Below are positions 40,141-49,043 of a DNA stretch of 64,000 nucleotides, piece by piece. This DNA is from Archaeoglobaceae archaeon (GTDB taxonomy: Archaea; Halobacteriota; Archaeoglobi; Archaeoglobales; Archaeoglobaceae): the NCBI GenBank assembly GCA_027028145.1, contig JALVJV010000013.1:1-64000 (forward strand), written 5' to 3'. The notes under the pieces are model-generated. The model was not told where the DNA came from and ran no database searches. It worked only from the letters and a program-made list of their open reading frames with translations. Position 1 is the stretch's first letter; each line of letters begins with the position of its first letter. The translations under genes and the position numbers were made by a program.

Positions 40141-40699
40141 CACTTTCATTTTCGATTTGGACGGAACTCTGATCGAACTTAATTTGGACTTCGATGAAAT
40201 TAGAAGAACCGTAGGCGTTAGAGATAGATACATCCTCGAAGCGATTCTTAGACTCGATGAAGATGAAAGGCGAGAAAAACTTGAAATTTTGAAGGATTTC
40301 GAAATAAGAGCCGCATCGACTGCTAAGCTGATGCCCTACGCCAAAGAAGTGCTGAGATTGCTTGATGATCTCGGCTTGAAGAAGGGTATCGTAACGAGGA
40401 ACTGTAGGGAGAGCGTCGAGATTGTCATAAATAGGTTCGGCCTCGATGTTGATTTCGTGATTACGAGGGAAGATGCAAAGCCGAAGCCTTCGCCTGAGCC
40501 GATTCTATTGGCGTTAAAGCTTGCGAGGTCTAAGCCCGATACGGCGGTAGTTATTGGAGACTACAAGTTCGATCTTATAGCGGGAAGAAAGGCTGGAACT
40601 AAGACCGCGCTACTTCTGAACGAGAGAAACAGGGAATTCATAAACTTAGCAGACTACGTTCTAAAAAGCCTGAAGGAAATTGAAAAGCTCTTAAGGTGA
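40118..40699 (+). CDS. HAD-family phosphatase
   Basis: About 193 residues with the four HAD motifs: DTFIFDLDGTLIEL (nucleophile Asp and general acid), KKGIVTRN (Ser/Thr), KPKPSPEPI (Lys) and VVIGDYKFDLIAGRKAG (acidic pair). The cap is short and helical. The closest type is phosphoglycolate phosphatase-like. The TTG at 40112 and ATG at 40118 are both possible starts; ATG is chosen. The overlap with the acidic protein gene indicates one transcript. Confidence 0.88.
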   Translation: MTRATSLDTFIFDLDGTLIELNLDFDEIRRTVGVRDRYILEAILRLDEDERREKLEILKDFEIRAASTAKLMPYAKEVLRLLDDLGLKKGIVTRNCRESVEIVINRFGLDVDFVITREDAKPKPSPEPILLALKLARSKPDTAVVIGDYKFDLIAGRKAGTKTALLLNERNREFINLADYVLKSLKEIEKLLR

Positions 40700-40717
40700 G
40701 AGCGCTACGCCTAAACC

Positions 40718-41599
40718 ATGATCGGCAAGCTCAAGATGTATGCCGATTTCGTGAAGATCGAACACACCCTTTTCGCCTTACCCTTCGCCTATGCCGGAGC
40801 GTTTTTGGCATCCAAGGGATGGTTCGGCTTCAGATTGTTCGTTCTCATCCTCTTAGCCTTCACGGGCTTGAGAACGGCATCGATGTCTCTAAACAGGATA
40901 ATAGATAGGGAGATCGACGCTTTAAATCCCAGAACGGCAAACAGGCATTTACCGGCGGGATTGATATCGCTTAGGGAAGCTTACGCTATCGTTGCAGTTG
41001 GCTTGGCCGTATACTTCATTTCGGCTTATTTGATCAACGACTTGGCGTTCAAGCTCTCTCCTATTCCTCCGATCGTGTCCTACATCTACCCATACTTGAA
41101 ACGTTGGACTTGCCTGTGCCACTACGTTTTGGGATTGAACTTGGCGTTTGCACCTTTGGGTGGGTGGATTGCCGTAACGAATTCCCTAACTCCGAACGAT
41201 TGGCCTATAATTCTGCTCAGCATAGGTGTCATGTTCTGGGTTGCGGGATTCGACATGATATACGGACTTCAGGATCTCGAGTTCGACAGAAGGATGGGGT
41301 TGCATTCGGTCGGAGCGCACTTCGGAGTCAAATTCGCACTCGCTCTTTCCGCTTTAAATCACTTAATATTCTTCGCTTTGACGACGTTGGCACTCGTAAA
41401 GCTGATCGGAGGAGCGACGATTCCCGGTCTGATCGTAATAGCGATACTGTTGTTCTATGAGCACTACATAGTCAAGGACAGGTTCGACGAGAAGAGTATA
41501 CAGATAGCCTTTTTTTACGCAAACGCCATGATAAGTGCAGTTCTCTTATTCACAATCCTTCTGAGTTTGGTTTGTATTCGCCTATCGCTCTCCTTATAG
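40718..41599 (+). CDS. UbiA-family prenyltransferase (probable menaquinone pathway, MqnP-like)
   Basis: A 293-residue polytopic membrane protein with 8-9 helices. Both Asp-rich prenyl-diphosphate motifs are visible: NRIIDREIDALNPRT (N-x3-D-x3-D) with TANRHLPAG, and DMIYGLQDLEFDRRMGLHS. It transfers a polyprenyl chain to an aromatic acceptor. Archaeoglobales use a menaquinone-type quinone, and a futalosine-pathway prenyltransferase would have this appearance. The substrate is inferred, since related UbiA enzymes act in lipid synthesis. ATG 40718 is 18 bases after the HAD stop. The last 50 bases overlap the convergent DUF166 gene. Confidence 0.85.
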   Translation: MIGKLKMYADFVKIEHTLFALPFAYAGAFLASKGWFGFRLFVLILLAFTGLRTASMSLNRIIDREIDALNPRTANRHLPAGLISLREAYAIVAVGLAVYFISAYLINDLAFKLSPIPPIVSYIYPYLKRWTCLCHYVLGLNLAFAPLGGWIAVTNSLTPNDWPIILLSIGVMFWVAGFDMIYGLQDLEFDRRMGLHSVGAHFGVKFALALSALNHLIFFALTTLALVKLIGGATIPGLIVIAILLFYEHYIVKDRFDEKSIQIAFFYANAMISAVLLFTILLSLVCIRLSLSL

Positions 41600-42191
41600 C
41601 CCTCTCTATCGCAAGTTTATGGATCATCCCAGCCTTGTGTATTCCTCCCCTAAAACCGCGAGAAGCCAAGCAGGGATATATCTGGGTGAGGTAACCGGCT
41701 TTTGTCGGAGCATCTTCTACGCGCACACCTCTCAACTTATCCGCGACGAAAAACGTCGCCCCGCATAGTGCTGATCTTATTACCTTTACCTCCTTAAGTC
41801 TACCGAACTCATCGATGCTAACTTCGAACTCTGGAATTCCGAACTTCTCGAAGAACTTGCAACCCTTAACGAGCGTGGAACAGCAAACATCCTCAACTAC
41901 AACCTTAACCTTTCCCGATCTCTTTCTCAGAAACCCGAACTTTCCTGCTATCAGAACTATCTTAACTCCGGACTCTTCAGCCCTTCTAATCAGCTCGACG
42001 TTGACATCTGGATGGAAGGCGTAGCTTAGGATTATGTCCGTCTTAAATAGTTCCTCCGGAAAATCGAAACCTTCATCCAAAACGGGAGGCAAGTGATCGG
42101 GTAATCGATAAACGTAAATATCGAAGAATCTTGATATCGTTTTGGCGAAGATCTTCCTCGCATCGTCACCCAGCACTATCCCGACTTTCAT
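41550..42191 (-). CDS. DUF166 family protein
   Basis: A 213-residue protein of a family restricted to archaea and once mis-called thymidylate synthase. Features include an N-terminal Rossmann-like strand (MKVGIVLGDDARKIFAKTIS), a DIILSYAFHPDVN motif, clustered cysteines (VEDVCCSTLVKGCKFF; SALCGATFF) and the tail LTQIYPCLASRGFRGGIHKAG. Cysteines and the nucleotide-like fold suggest a redox or nucleotide role, but no activity is known. The gene is convergent with the prenyltransferase, and the 3' ends overlap by 50 bases. Confidence 0.82.
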   Translation of the reverse strand: MKVGIVLGDDARKIFAKTISRFFDIYVYRLPDHLPPVLDEGFDFPEELFKTDIILSYAFHPDVNVELIRRAEESGVKIVLIAGKFGFLRKRSGKVKVVVEDVCCSTLVKGCKFFEKFGIPEFEVSIDEFGRLKEVKVIRSALCGATFFVADKLRGVRVEDAPTKAGYLTQIYPCLASRGFRGGIHKAGMIHKLAIERAIRRAIGEYKPNSEGL

Positions 42192-42299
42192 CTGCCAAAG
42201 TTAACGGTCTTCGATTTAACGCTTATGCTAACATGATGTCGACACCTATCTTAAGATCGGTATCGAAAAGCTTTAATATATTTTGGCTAAGTTATAAAC

Positions 42300-42503
42300 A
42301 TGGATGATAGAGATGAAATGGAAAAGAAGATCATCGATGTGCTGAAAAATGCCGGAGTTCCTCTCGTTACTTCCGAAATAGCTGAAGAACTCAACGTAGA
42401 TAGGAGAGTGGTTTTGAGGAGGTTGCAGAGGTTGGCTATAGAGGGAAAGATAAAGGGGAGGAGAATAGAAGCGGCTAACGGAATCTGGATCTGGTGGATT
42501 TAA
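42300..42503 (+). CDS. Small winged helix-turn-helix protein
   Basis: A 67-residue single-domain DNA-binding protein: helix EMEKKIIDVLKNAGVPL, turn TSEIAEELNVDRRVVLRRLQ, then a wing and Trp-rich end (AANGIWIWWI). The TATA-like AATATATTTTGG lies about 25 bases before the ATG. It stands directly before the PCNA gene (48-base gap) and could control replication genes or be co-expressed with them; this is inferred from position only. Confidence 0.8.
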   Translation: MDDRDEMEKKIIDVLKNAGVPLVTSEIAEELNVDRRVVLRRLQRLAIEGKIKGRRIEAANGIWIWWI

Positions 42504-42551
42504 GGAAAAATTATAAATGAATTCATTCTTATATCGTTCGGGGTGATATAA

Positions 42552-43289
42552 ATGATAGACGCTATAGTCGGCGGCGAAGTTATAAAGACGGCTACAAAAG
42601 CCATAGTTTCACTCGTAAGCGAAGCAAGATTTCATTTTAAAGAGGAGGGTCTTCACAGCAGAGCCGTTGATCCTGCCAACGTTGCAATGGTCATCGTTGA
42701 TATTCCGAGGGAGTCTTTCGAAGTTTACAAGGTTGATGAGGAGAAGACGGTCGGTGTGGATGTAAACAGGGTTTACGATATTCTGAAAGCCGTAAAGAAG
42801 AAGGATCTCGTCGAAATCAAGATCGAAGATGAGAGCCACATGAAGGTGAAGTTCGGGAGCGTCGAATATTCAGTAGCTTTGATCGATCCCTCGGCAATAA
42901 GAAAAGAACCGAAGATTCCGGAACTTGATTTGCCGGCGAAGATCGTTTTAGATGCCGGAGAATTTAAGAAGGCTATTCAGGCTGCGGATAAGATAAGCGA
43001 TCATGTGGTATTTAGGAGCGATGAGACCGGATTTTACATCGAAGCCGAAGGAGATATCGACAAGATAACGTTCCACATGGGTGAGATGGAGCTTATCGAG
43101 TTCAACAAGGAATCGGCAAGATCGATGTTTTCCGTCGAATACTTAAAGGAATTCGTCAAGATCGCATCATCCGGTGATATCCTGACGATATATTTAGGTA
43201 ACAACTATCCTGTTAGGTTGGTTTTCGACGTCGCTGATGGAAGGTTGAAGGTTGAATACATTTTAGCTCCGAGAATCGAGGCGGAATGA
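42552..43289 (+). CDS. pcn: PCNA sliding clamp
   Basis: 245 residues, the usual length. The two-domain clamp fold is seen in KTATKAIVSLVSEARFHF, GLHSRAVDPANVAMVIVDI, LPAKIVLDAGEFKKAIQAAD and the C-terminal VEYILAPRIEAE next to the region that contacts PIP-box partners. It forms the ring that tethers polymerase and repair enzymes to DNA. Single clamp gene here. ATG 42552 has GGGGTGAT upstream. The stop overlaps the next gene by four bases, coupling clamp and primase expression. Confidence 0.97.
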   Translation: MIDAIVGGEVIKTATKAIVSLVSEARFHFKEEGLHSRAVDPANVAMVIVDIPRESFEVYKVDEEKTVGVDVNRVYDILKAVKKKDLVEIKIEDESHMKVKFGSVEYSVALIDPSAIRKEPKIPELDLPAKIVLDAGEFKKAIQAADKISDHVVFRSDETGFYIEAEGDIDKITFHMGEMELIEFNKESARSMFSVEYLKEFVKIASSGDILTIYLGNNYPVRLVFDVADGRLKVEYILAPRIEAE

Positions 43290-44410
43290 AGCCTTACCTT
43301 CCAATACTACCTTTTTTAGCCAAGTATCCGTTTCTGAAGCTTGCCGGAAAATTTCTCGAGTTCGAATACGGGAATTTAGATTCAATTCTGAAGTCGAACG
43401 ACGATCTCGTTTTATCCGCTAAGAAGCTTGGAATTAAGATCGTCGAATCAGTTTTGGAGGGTAAGATATGCCCCGAAATCGAAGCCCTCAAAGATCTGAA
43501 CGAGCCGTTTCTGTGCGAGGAGTGCGGAGTTAAAGAGTGCAGGTATAAAGCTGAGGACGAACTCGATAGATTCAGATTCTGCGACTATCCGCTTCACCAA
43601 TCCGAGATCTACTATAAAAAGCTAAAACTCGCGAAGATGATCGTCGTAGCCTACATCTTCTCAAAGATCGCGGTATCTAATTTAAATGAAGCTCTGAGGC
43701 ATAAGTTCGCCGTTAGAGAGGCGAGAAGATACAGGGAAATGCTCGAAAAAGAAAGTGTAGGTTTTCTTAGAATAGTGGCGAGGGACTTCGGTATCAAAGC
43801 TAAGGTCGTTGACGATAGTTTTAAAGTAGACGTCGTAGATTATCTGAAGGGAGCTGTCAAAATAAAAGCGGAAGAATGGAAGCTCGTAAACAGAAGACTC
43901 GAAGATGGTTTCGTATTCCTGAGCAAGAGGGAGTTCGTCAGACTGTTGGAGGAATACCTCAGGGAACGCTTGGGCGAGAGAATAGGTATTAAGATGGACT
44001 TGGGAGTTAGGTTTGAGGCTAAGTTCGAAGAGATCGACGTTAAGGATCTCGGAATTGAAGCTGAGTGCTATCCACCATGCATGAAGAAGATTCTCTCCGA
44101 TTTGAGAAACGGTTTGAACGTTCCTCATTCCGCAAGGTTCGCGATAGCATCATTTCTGCTGAACATCGGTATGAGCGTCGAAGATGTCGTCGAAATCTTC
44201 AGAACCGCTCCGGATTTCGACGAGGAGAAAACGAGGTATCAGGTCGAGCACATTGCCGGGCAGAGGGGAAAAGGTCAGGAATACATCTGTCCGTCTTGCG
44301 AAACTATGAAGAGCTACGGTAACTGCTACGCCGATGAGAAATGTTCCAAGATAAACCATCCGATCCAATACTATCTAAGATGCGTGAAGCGTAAAAACCC
44401 GAAAACGTAA
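43286..44410 (+). CDS. priL: DNA primase large subunit (PriL)
   Basis: A 374-residue helical protein that assists the PriS catalytic subunit and carries a [4Fe-4S] cluster. Cysteine-bearing regions are CYPPCMKKILSDL in the middle and the C-terminal YICPSCETMKSYGNC and ADEKCSKINHPIQYY, matching the family; a separate CEECGVKECR pair lies near residue 75. The PHSARFAIASFLL helix is characteristic. It overlaps PCNA by four bases (GAATGA). The small subunit gene is not in the window. Confidence 0.95.
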   Translation: MKPYLPILPFLAKYPFLKLAGKFLEFEYGNLDSILKSNDDLVLSAKKLGIKIVESVLEGKICPEIEALKDLNEPFLCEECGVKECRYKAEDELDRFRFCDYPLHQSEIYYKKLKLAKMIVVAYIFSKIAVSNLNEALRHKFAVREARRYREMLEKESVGFLRIVARDFGIKAKVVDDSFKVDVVDYLKGAVKIKAEEWKLVNRRLEDGFVFLSKREFVRLLEEYLRERLGERIGIKMDLGVRFEAKFEEIDVKDLGIEAECYPPCMKKILSDLRNGLNVPHSARFAIASFLLNIGMSVEDVVEIFRTAPDFDEEKTRYQVEHIAGQRGKGQEYICPSCETMKSYGNCYADEKCSKINHPIQYYLRCVKRKNPKT

Positions 44411-44414
44411 TTCG

Positions 44415-45065
44415 TCACTCGATTTTCTCCCCGATTTCGAATCCGTTTTTGTCGATCTTAAGGCTGTAGAAGTGTGTCGGCGGCGAAAGGGAGTTCTTCT
44501 TGATCCTTATTCCTCTCCTAACTTTCAGGTTGTCGACGACCTCTTCAAGCTCTATCACTACATCAACGAGTTCCTCGAACATAGCGAGAGTCCTATCGTC
44601 GACGAGTCTCTTATCTACCGTCAGAACAGTCGTAACGTTCGAATCTTTAAGAATTCCGACTATCTCTGAAAACAGCGAGTATATCTTCCTCGGATCGTAT
44701 AGGATCAGTAGGGGCTGAAGTATGTCGATGCATCCGAATTTCGTCGTCTTTGCGAGTTCTTTGATTGTGTGGCTTATCAGAAACAGTTCGTCCAAGTTCA
44801 GCTTCCTATCGCTCTTCTCGTATGTCGTGATTATCGTTAAGTTGGAGGTGTCCACCCCTCTGTCTTCAAAGAACTTTCTGATGTCTCTGATCCTCTTCCT
44901 GCCCAGAATTACGAAGCACCTCTCACGTCTCTTCAGAGATTCCGCAACGAAGTTTAGAGCTAAGAGATCCCCGAGTCCCGAGATGGTTTCTATCAGTATC
45001 GCTTTGCCCTCCTCAACACCACCGCCCAAGAGTTCGTCCAGCTTCTTTATTCCGGAAGAAAGCAT
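44415..45065 (-). CDS. KaiC/RadA-like protein with a degenerate Walker A
   Basis: A 216-residue RecA-fold protein. The KaiC start is present (SGIKKLDELLGGGVEEGKAI), but the P-loop reads ETISGLGDLLAL where active proteins have GxxGxGKT/S, so the key Lys and Thr/Ser are replaced by Asp and Leu. The Walker B region ILQPLLILYD is weak. It probably cannot hydrolyse ATP. It lies 6 bases downstream of the intact KaiC-like gene, so an inactive partner forming mixed oligomers is the obvious idea. Confidence 0.82.
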   Translation of the reverse strand: MLSSGIKKLDELLGGGVEEGKAILIETISGLGDLLALNFVAESLKRRERCFVILGRKRIRDIRKFFEDRGVDTSNLTIITTYEKSDRKLNLDELFLISHTIKELAKTTKFGCIDILQPLLILYDPRKIYSLFSEIVGILKDSNVTTVLTVDKRLVDDRTLAMFEELVDVVIELEEVVDNLKVRRGIRIKKNSLSPPTHFYSLKIDKNGFEIGEKIE

Positions 45066-45071
45066 CTTTGG

Positions 45072-45761
45072 TCACTCGAAAAGGCTTTCAGTCCAGTAAA
45101 CTTCAATTCCTCCCCTTTTGATCTTGTAAGGTCTAACCGTCGAATCGAAATCACTTCCCCTCATCTTCTTGATCCTGATACCCCTGACGACTTTACCCTT
45201 CACATCGTATGTGAGCAGTTCGATCACACCGCTAACTATGAAGTCCTCCGCACCCTCTTCAGGCTTTTGGGACGTTATCAACGTCGTAACGTTGAATTTT
45301 CTCAGAAGTTTGCACAGTATTAGGATCTCCCTTCTGTATTCGACTTCGCTCTTCGAAGCTATTTCGAGCATCGTTATCGGATCTATGACCACTCTCGTAG
45401 GTCTTATTTCTTCAAGCTTGGATTCCAAAGCCGATTTCAAACCTTGAACATCGGGAACGAGGTTTTCGAAGAACATATCGCTGAATATGCTCAGGTCTCC
45501 GGTGGGTGATGCATCGATGATGTGAATTTTGTCCGTTACATCCAAACCTAAAAAATGCATGTTTTCGATAACCTCGTCGGCGGGTTCTTCGAGGGTAACG
45601 TATATGACGTTCTCACCCCTTTTAGCTCCTTCCAACAGGAACTGAATGGATAGTATGGTTTTACCGCATCCGGCATTACCCTTAACGAGGTATGTTCTGT
45701 TGGGTATGAGACCACCCTTAAGCATCTCGTCCAAACCCATTATGCCCGTAGGGATTCTCAT
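45072..45761 (-). CDS. KaiC-like RecA-superfamily ATPase
   Basis: 229 residues from ATG 45761 (GGAGGGG upstream; the longer frame to 45797 is unlikely). Walker A is at GNAGCGKTILSIQFLLEGAK, catalytic Glu in VIYVTLEEPADEV, Walker B in RVVIDPITMLEIASKSEVEY. The ring-forming C-terminal part includes VRGIRIKKMRGS. KaiC-like proteins of archaea act in signal transduction, motility control or transcription control. Its partner downstream is the degenerate copy, and the upstream divergent gene is DUF371. Confidence 0.88.
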   Translation of the reverse strand: MRIPTGIMGLDEMLKGGLIPNRTYLVKGNAGCGKTILSIQFLLEGAKRGENVIYVTLEEPADEVIENMHFLGLDVTDKIHIIDASPTGDLSIFSDMFFENLVPDVQGLKSALESKLEEIRPTRVVIDPITMLEIASKSEVEYRREILILCKLLRKFNVTTLITSQKPEEGAEDFIVSGVIELLTYDVKGKVVRGIRIKKMRGSDFDSTVRPYKIKRGGIEVYWTESLFE

Positions 45762-45837
45762 CTTACCCCTCCTACCTCCTGACAATAATAATTCCAATAA
45801 TATTATTAAGCGTTTGGGTTGGCTTCCACTTGGAGAG

Positions 45838-46257
45838 ATGAAGGACGAGATAATCGCTTGGGGTCACGAAAACATCACGGCAAGGCACAGAACGACGCTT
45901 GAAGTTACGAAGGAAGAGAACCTTACGCTTAGAGGCGATTGCATAATAGGAGTTAAAGCAGACAAGGCGATACGCGATATCGATGAAAGGATAAAGGAAT
46001 GGCTAAGGGCCGGAAACAGAATCGAAATAGAGATAATTCTGCCCCAATACGGCTTGAAAGACTCTTTGGTGGGATTCGGTTCGAGGGATATGACGTTCGA
46101 ACACAAAACGGATATAGTGGTCAGGAAGAGCGACTACGTTTGCGAAAGAACTCTGGCTATCAGAGCGAACAAAGCGGCGAAGGATATAGACAGGGAGATC
46201 GTGAAGCTGTTAAAAGACCCTACAACTGAGCTCAGGTTTGTTATCAGAAGAGCTTAG
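45838..46257 (+). CDS. DUF371 family protein
   Basis: 139 residues from ATG 45838; the longer frame runs back through the KaiC gene and is not used. A beta-rich archaeal family of unknown activity: AWGHENITARHRTTLEVT, LRGDCIIGVKADKAIRDID and an internal duplicate GFGSRDMTFEHKTDIVVRKS with RTLAIRANKAAKDIDRE. The near-repeat of GHENITARHRTT / GSRDMTFEHKTD shows two homologous halves. It is divergent from the KaiC pair. Its end overlaps the convergent Cys-rich gene by 48 bases. Confidence 0.85.
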   Translation: MKDEIIAWGHENITARHRTTLEVTKEENLTLRGDCIIGVKADKAIRDIDERIKEWLRAGNRIEIEIILPQYGLKDSLVGFGSRDMTFEHKTDIVVRKSDYVCERTLAIRANKAAKDIDREIVKLLKDPTTELRFVIRRA

Positions 46258-46731
46258 CTCCGCGATCTTCTTCTTGATCTTTTCCTGCAGAACAAATCCG
46301 ATCTCAAGCTCCTCTCCGGCGATCCTTTGAAGCTCCTTTTCCTTCTCTCCGATCTTTTTTATAACTCTATCGCACAAAAACGTGACGCAAATTACCTCTC
46401 TCGCTCTAATTCTACAACCGTTCTCGCCAACAAAGAAGCATCCGTCCTCCTTGTATCTCTTTTTGGGCAACTTAACTCCCAACAGCAGGTTGATCAGAAG
46501 TATGTATTCGTCGTGCTCATCTTCGACCCACCTCTTACAGCAACTTCCCGTTTCCAATGCACATTGTCTGCAGACCTCCGTGACCCCGATCTTCCGCATG
46601 TAATCCCAAGTTCTTTCAATTGCAAAGTCTAATTTGCTTAACAAATCCCTTATTTCGTCATCCTGAAGGAGCACATGACCGTATTTTCTGTATAATTCCT
46701 CCGCTCGCTTTATCCTTTCTTCAACGCTCAT
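46210..46731 (-). CDS. Cysteine-cluster protein (YkgJ-like)
   Basis: A 173-residue protein. It has a Cys set that resembles the YkgJ zinc/iron-sulfur family: VCRQCALETGSCCKRWVEDE near residue 55, then DGCFFVGENGCRIRAREVIC and TFLCDRVIKKIGEK. Flanking helices are charged (RIKRAEELYRKYGHVLLQDD). No catalytic function is known. Overlap with the DUF371 3' end is convergent. Confidence 0.75.
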   Translation of the reverse strand: MSVEERIKRAEELYRKYGHVLLQDDEIRDLLSKLDFAIERTWDYMRKIGVTEVCRQCALETGSCCKRWVEDEHDEYILLINLLLGVKLPKKRYKEDGCFFVGENGCRIRAREVICVTFLCDRVIKKIGEKEKELQRIAGEELEIGFVLQEKIKKKIAELSSSDNKPELSCRVF

Positions 46732-46773
46732 CGATCACAAAAAGTTAAATATTGTTGATATATATTTTCGTTT

Positions 46774-47391
46774 GTGAATTCAATTGCGGTGCTGAGGCTC
46801 ATCGGATTATTGACGACAATCGTTGGGGCTATAGGTTATAGTTTCAATTTCGAGGGAATTGAAAGTGACATAAGAATTTTAAAAATAATGGCTATATTTT
46901 ATATACTAATTTCGGTTGAGTTCGTTTTTCACCACTTATACGTCAACGTCGAACGCTATCATATGGTCGTCCACTACGCCCTATCCGTTACCGCTTTAAC
47001 CATCGGCTTGATAACCCTGCAAATAGTCAGAAGGTATCCTCGGAGATTCATCCCAGCCAGATTCAAGGAGATCGTAGTTTACGGGGCTTTGATCTGGCTT
47101 GCGGATAAGAACATCAATTTCGAGGAGTTTCCGGACGCTACATACATAGCTCTAATAGTATCGTCGTTCGTAATAGCCGTAATGTCCATTTACATGTTTT
47201 ACACCATAAGAAAACTCAGAACGTTTTTCGTAATCGACGGAGAGTTTCTGATGGTTCTGAACTTCGTTATATACCTCATAGGACTTTCGACCGTCACCTT
47301 CTGCATACTACCTCTGATTATAGCAACCGTCATCGTTGTATACACCACCTACAGGGTTTTCGAAACGGCCAAACCGTTTATACTGCGGTAG
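46774..47391 (+). CDS. Six-span membrane protein, unknown function
   Basis: A 205-residue protein starting with GTG. Hydrophobic segments lie at about 8-25, 38-58, 68-90, 106-118 (weak), 127-150 and 162-198. Charged loops include NVERYHMV and RYPRRFIPARFKEI. The TATA-like GATATATATTTTCG lies only about 20 bases upstream, suggesting a leaderless start. No family is recognised; it lacks motifs of known transporters. It is followed, 94 bases later, by the DMT transporter. Confidence 0.7.
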   Translation: MNSIAVLRLIGLLTTIVGAIGYSFNFEGIESDIRILKIMAIFYILISVEFVFHHLYVNVERYHMVVHYALSVTALTIGLITLQIVRRYPRRFIPARFKEIVVYGALIWLADKNINFEEFPDATYIALIVSSFVIAVMSIYMFYTIRKLRTFFVIDGEFLMVLNFVIYLIGLSTVTFCILPLIIATVIVVYTTYRVFETAKPFILR

Positions 47392-47484
47392 CATCCTTCG
47401 TTGCTATTGTGCAGTTTGTTTTGGGTAGTGCGCGGTGTAATATGGAGAGTAGAGTTATCAGACGTAAGATCCTAAAAAGCGAAA

Positions 47485-48321
47485 ATGATCGGCGAAGCTT
47501 TGGCGATATTTTCAGCGTTCTGCTGGGCGGTAAACGGCGCGATATACAAGGTGGGACTAAGATACGGGGACATCCTGAGTGCGAACTTCGTCAGAGTTAC
47601 GCTAACGGCTTTTGGATTCTTTCTCATAATGCTCGGCAAAGGTGAGCTTGTAGGGATACTGAAAGAAACCGATCTGAGGATATGGACACTGCTCGTAGCT
47701 TCCGCCGTCTTTGCGTTTTTCGTTGGTGACATGCTCTACATGGATGCGATAAGAAGGTGCGGTGTTGCAAGAGCCGTTCCGATATCATCAACTTATCCGC
47801 TTTTCGTAGCTCTCTGGACCGCTATTCTATTCGGGAAGGTCGAACCAAACGTAATTTTGGGTGCAACGCTCATAGTTTTGGCTATACACATGATAACGGA
47901 AGATGGAGGTAGATCCCAACTCTTAGGCATAGTTTTCGCAATCTCGGCGGCGGTATTCTGGTCATTCAGCATCATGATCGTAAAACACCTCACGAACTAC
48001 CTACCGGCTGAGGCGATAGCTGGATTTAGATTCACGATCGTGTCCGCAATAACCCTCCCGTTTTTAGCCAAAAGGGGATTCAAAATCAACTTTAAATGCT
48101 TCAAGTGGATGTCCGCATCAAGTGCGGTGCTCGTAGCTGGAAACTACGCCTTCGTTTTGGCTTTGAGCGTATCATCAGCGACGAAGGTTTCGACTCTATC
48201 GTCGATATATCCAATTATAGCCCAGCTTTTCGCAGTGATCGTGAAGGAGAAGGTTACGGCAAAGATATTGGCCGGAACAGTTCTTGCGATATTCGGAGTC
48301 GTTGTCGTTATATGCGGATGA
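47485..48321 (+). CDS. DMT superfamily (EamA) transporter
   Basis: A 278-residue transporter of ten predicted helices in two EamA repeats. Repeat 1 starts GEALAIFSAFCWAVNGAIYK and repeat 2 LLGIVFAISAAVFWSFSIMI. Each ends with a typical PLFVALWTAILFGKVEPNVI or PIIAQLFAVIVKEKVTAKIL. Substrates of this family range over amino acids, nucleosides and other metabolites; none can be assigned. Single gene unit, GATCGGCG before the ATG gives no clear SD. Confidence 0.88.
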   Translation: MIGEALAIFSAFCWAVNGAIYKVGLRYGDILSANFVRVTLTAFGFFLIMLGKGELVGILKETDLRIWTLLVASAVFAFFVGDMLYMDAIRRCGVARAVPISSTYPLFVALWTAILFGKVEPNVILGATLIVLAIHMITEDGGRSQLLGIVFAISAAVFWSFSIMIVKHLTNYLPAEAIAGFRFTIVSAITLPFLAKRGFKINFKCFKWMSASSAVLVAGNYAFVLALSVSSATKVSTLSSIYPIIAQLFAVIVKEKVTAKILAGTVLAIFGVVVVICG

Positions 48322-48461
48322 TCCCGATCCTATCCAGCAAGATCGCTGAACCCATACCTCGTTGATCGTCTAATTTCTGAAGCTCTATTAAGCGAATATT
48401 GGACTGCTGTTCGACAATAATAACATTTATTAATCAGATTTAACATGACAGATTTGGGGGG

Positions 48462-49043
48462 ATGACCATTCTAATCGAGGTCAGATTTCACGGGAGAGGA
48501 GGGCAAGGAGTAGTCACAGCCGCGGATATATTGGCAGTTGCGGGCTTCAAGGAAGGATATTGGACGCTTTCATTTCCAATGTTTGGAGCGGAGAAGAGGG
48601 GGACGCCCGTAGTTTCATACCTAAGACTTTCGGATAGACCGATAGTTGAGAGGGACGAGATATACAACCCGAATTACGTCGTCGTTCTCGATCCAACGGT
48701 TATAGGCCCCGTTAGAGTTGAAGCAGGAATCAAGCAGAACGGAATGATTATAGCCAACTATCCCAAGCCGGCTGAAGAGCTCAGGAAGGAGCACTTCTCA
48801 AGTCTGAACGGATCGATAAAGGTTCTAACGCTCAACGCCACGAAGATGGCTATGGAGATACTCGGAAGACCGATCACGAACACAGCGATGGTCGGAGCGT
48901 TTGCCGGGGCTACGAAGCTCATAAAGCTTTCGACACTTAAGGAGACCGTTTTCGAGTGGTTCGAGAAGAAGGGTGAGGAGTTGGCGAATAAGAACGTCGA
49001 GTTGGTTGAGAAGGCTTACAAGGAGATGGAGGGTAAGGTATGA
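48462..49043 (+). CDS. porG: 2-oxoacid:ferredoxin oxidoreductase, gamma subunit (pyruvate type probable)
   Basis: A 193-residue subunit with the family signature GRGGQGVVTAADILAVAG, the AEKRGTPVVSYLRLSD motif and VGAFAGATKLIKLSTLKETV at the end. In the four-subunit enzyme this subunit (domain III) contacts coenzyme A side structure. First gene of the operon in the order gamma-delta-alpha-beta, like the porGDAB order in archaea. GGGGGG precedes the ATG; TATTAATC-like promoter sequence about 30 bases upstream. Confidence 0.9.
   Translation: MTILIEVRFHGRGGQGVVTAADILAVAGFKEGYWTLSFPMFGAEKRGTPVVSYLRLSDRPIVERDEIYNPNYVVVLDPTVIGPVRVEAGIKQNGMIIANYPKPAEELRKEHFSSLNGSIKVLTLNATKMAMEILGRPITNTAMVGAFAGATKLIKLSTLKETVFEWFEKKGEELANKNVELVEKAYKEMEGKV

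Noticed and set aside
48318-48390. C/D box-like arrangement after the DMT transporter
   Set aside because: Two CTGA strings are present, but the C-like boxes (ATGATCC, TTGATCG) break the consensus and no terminal stem forms.
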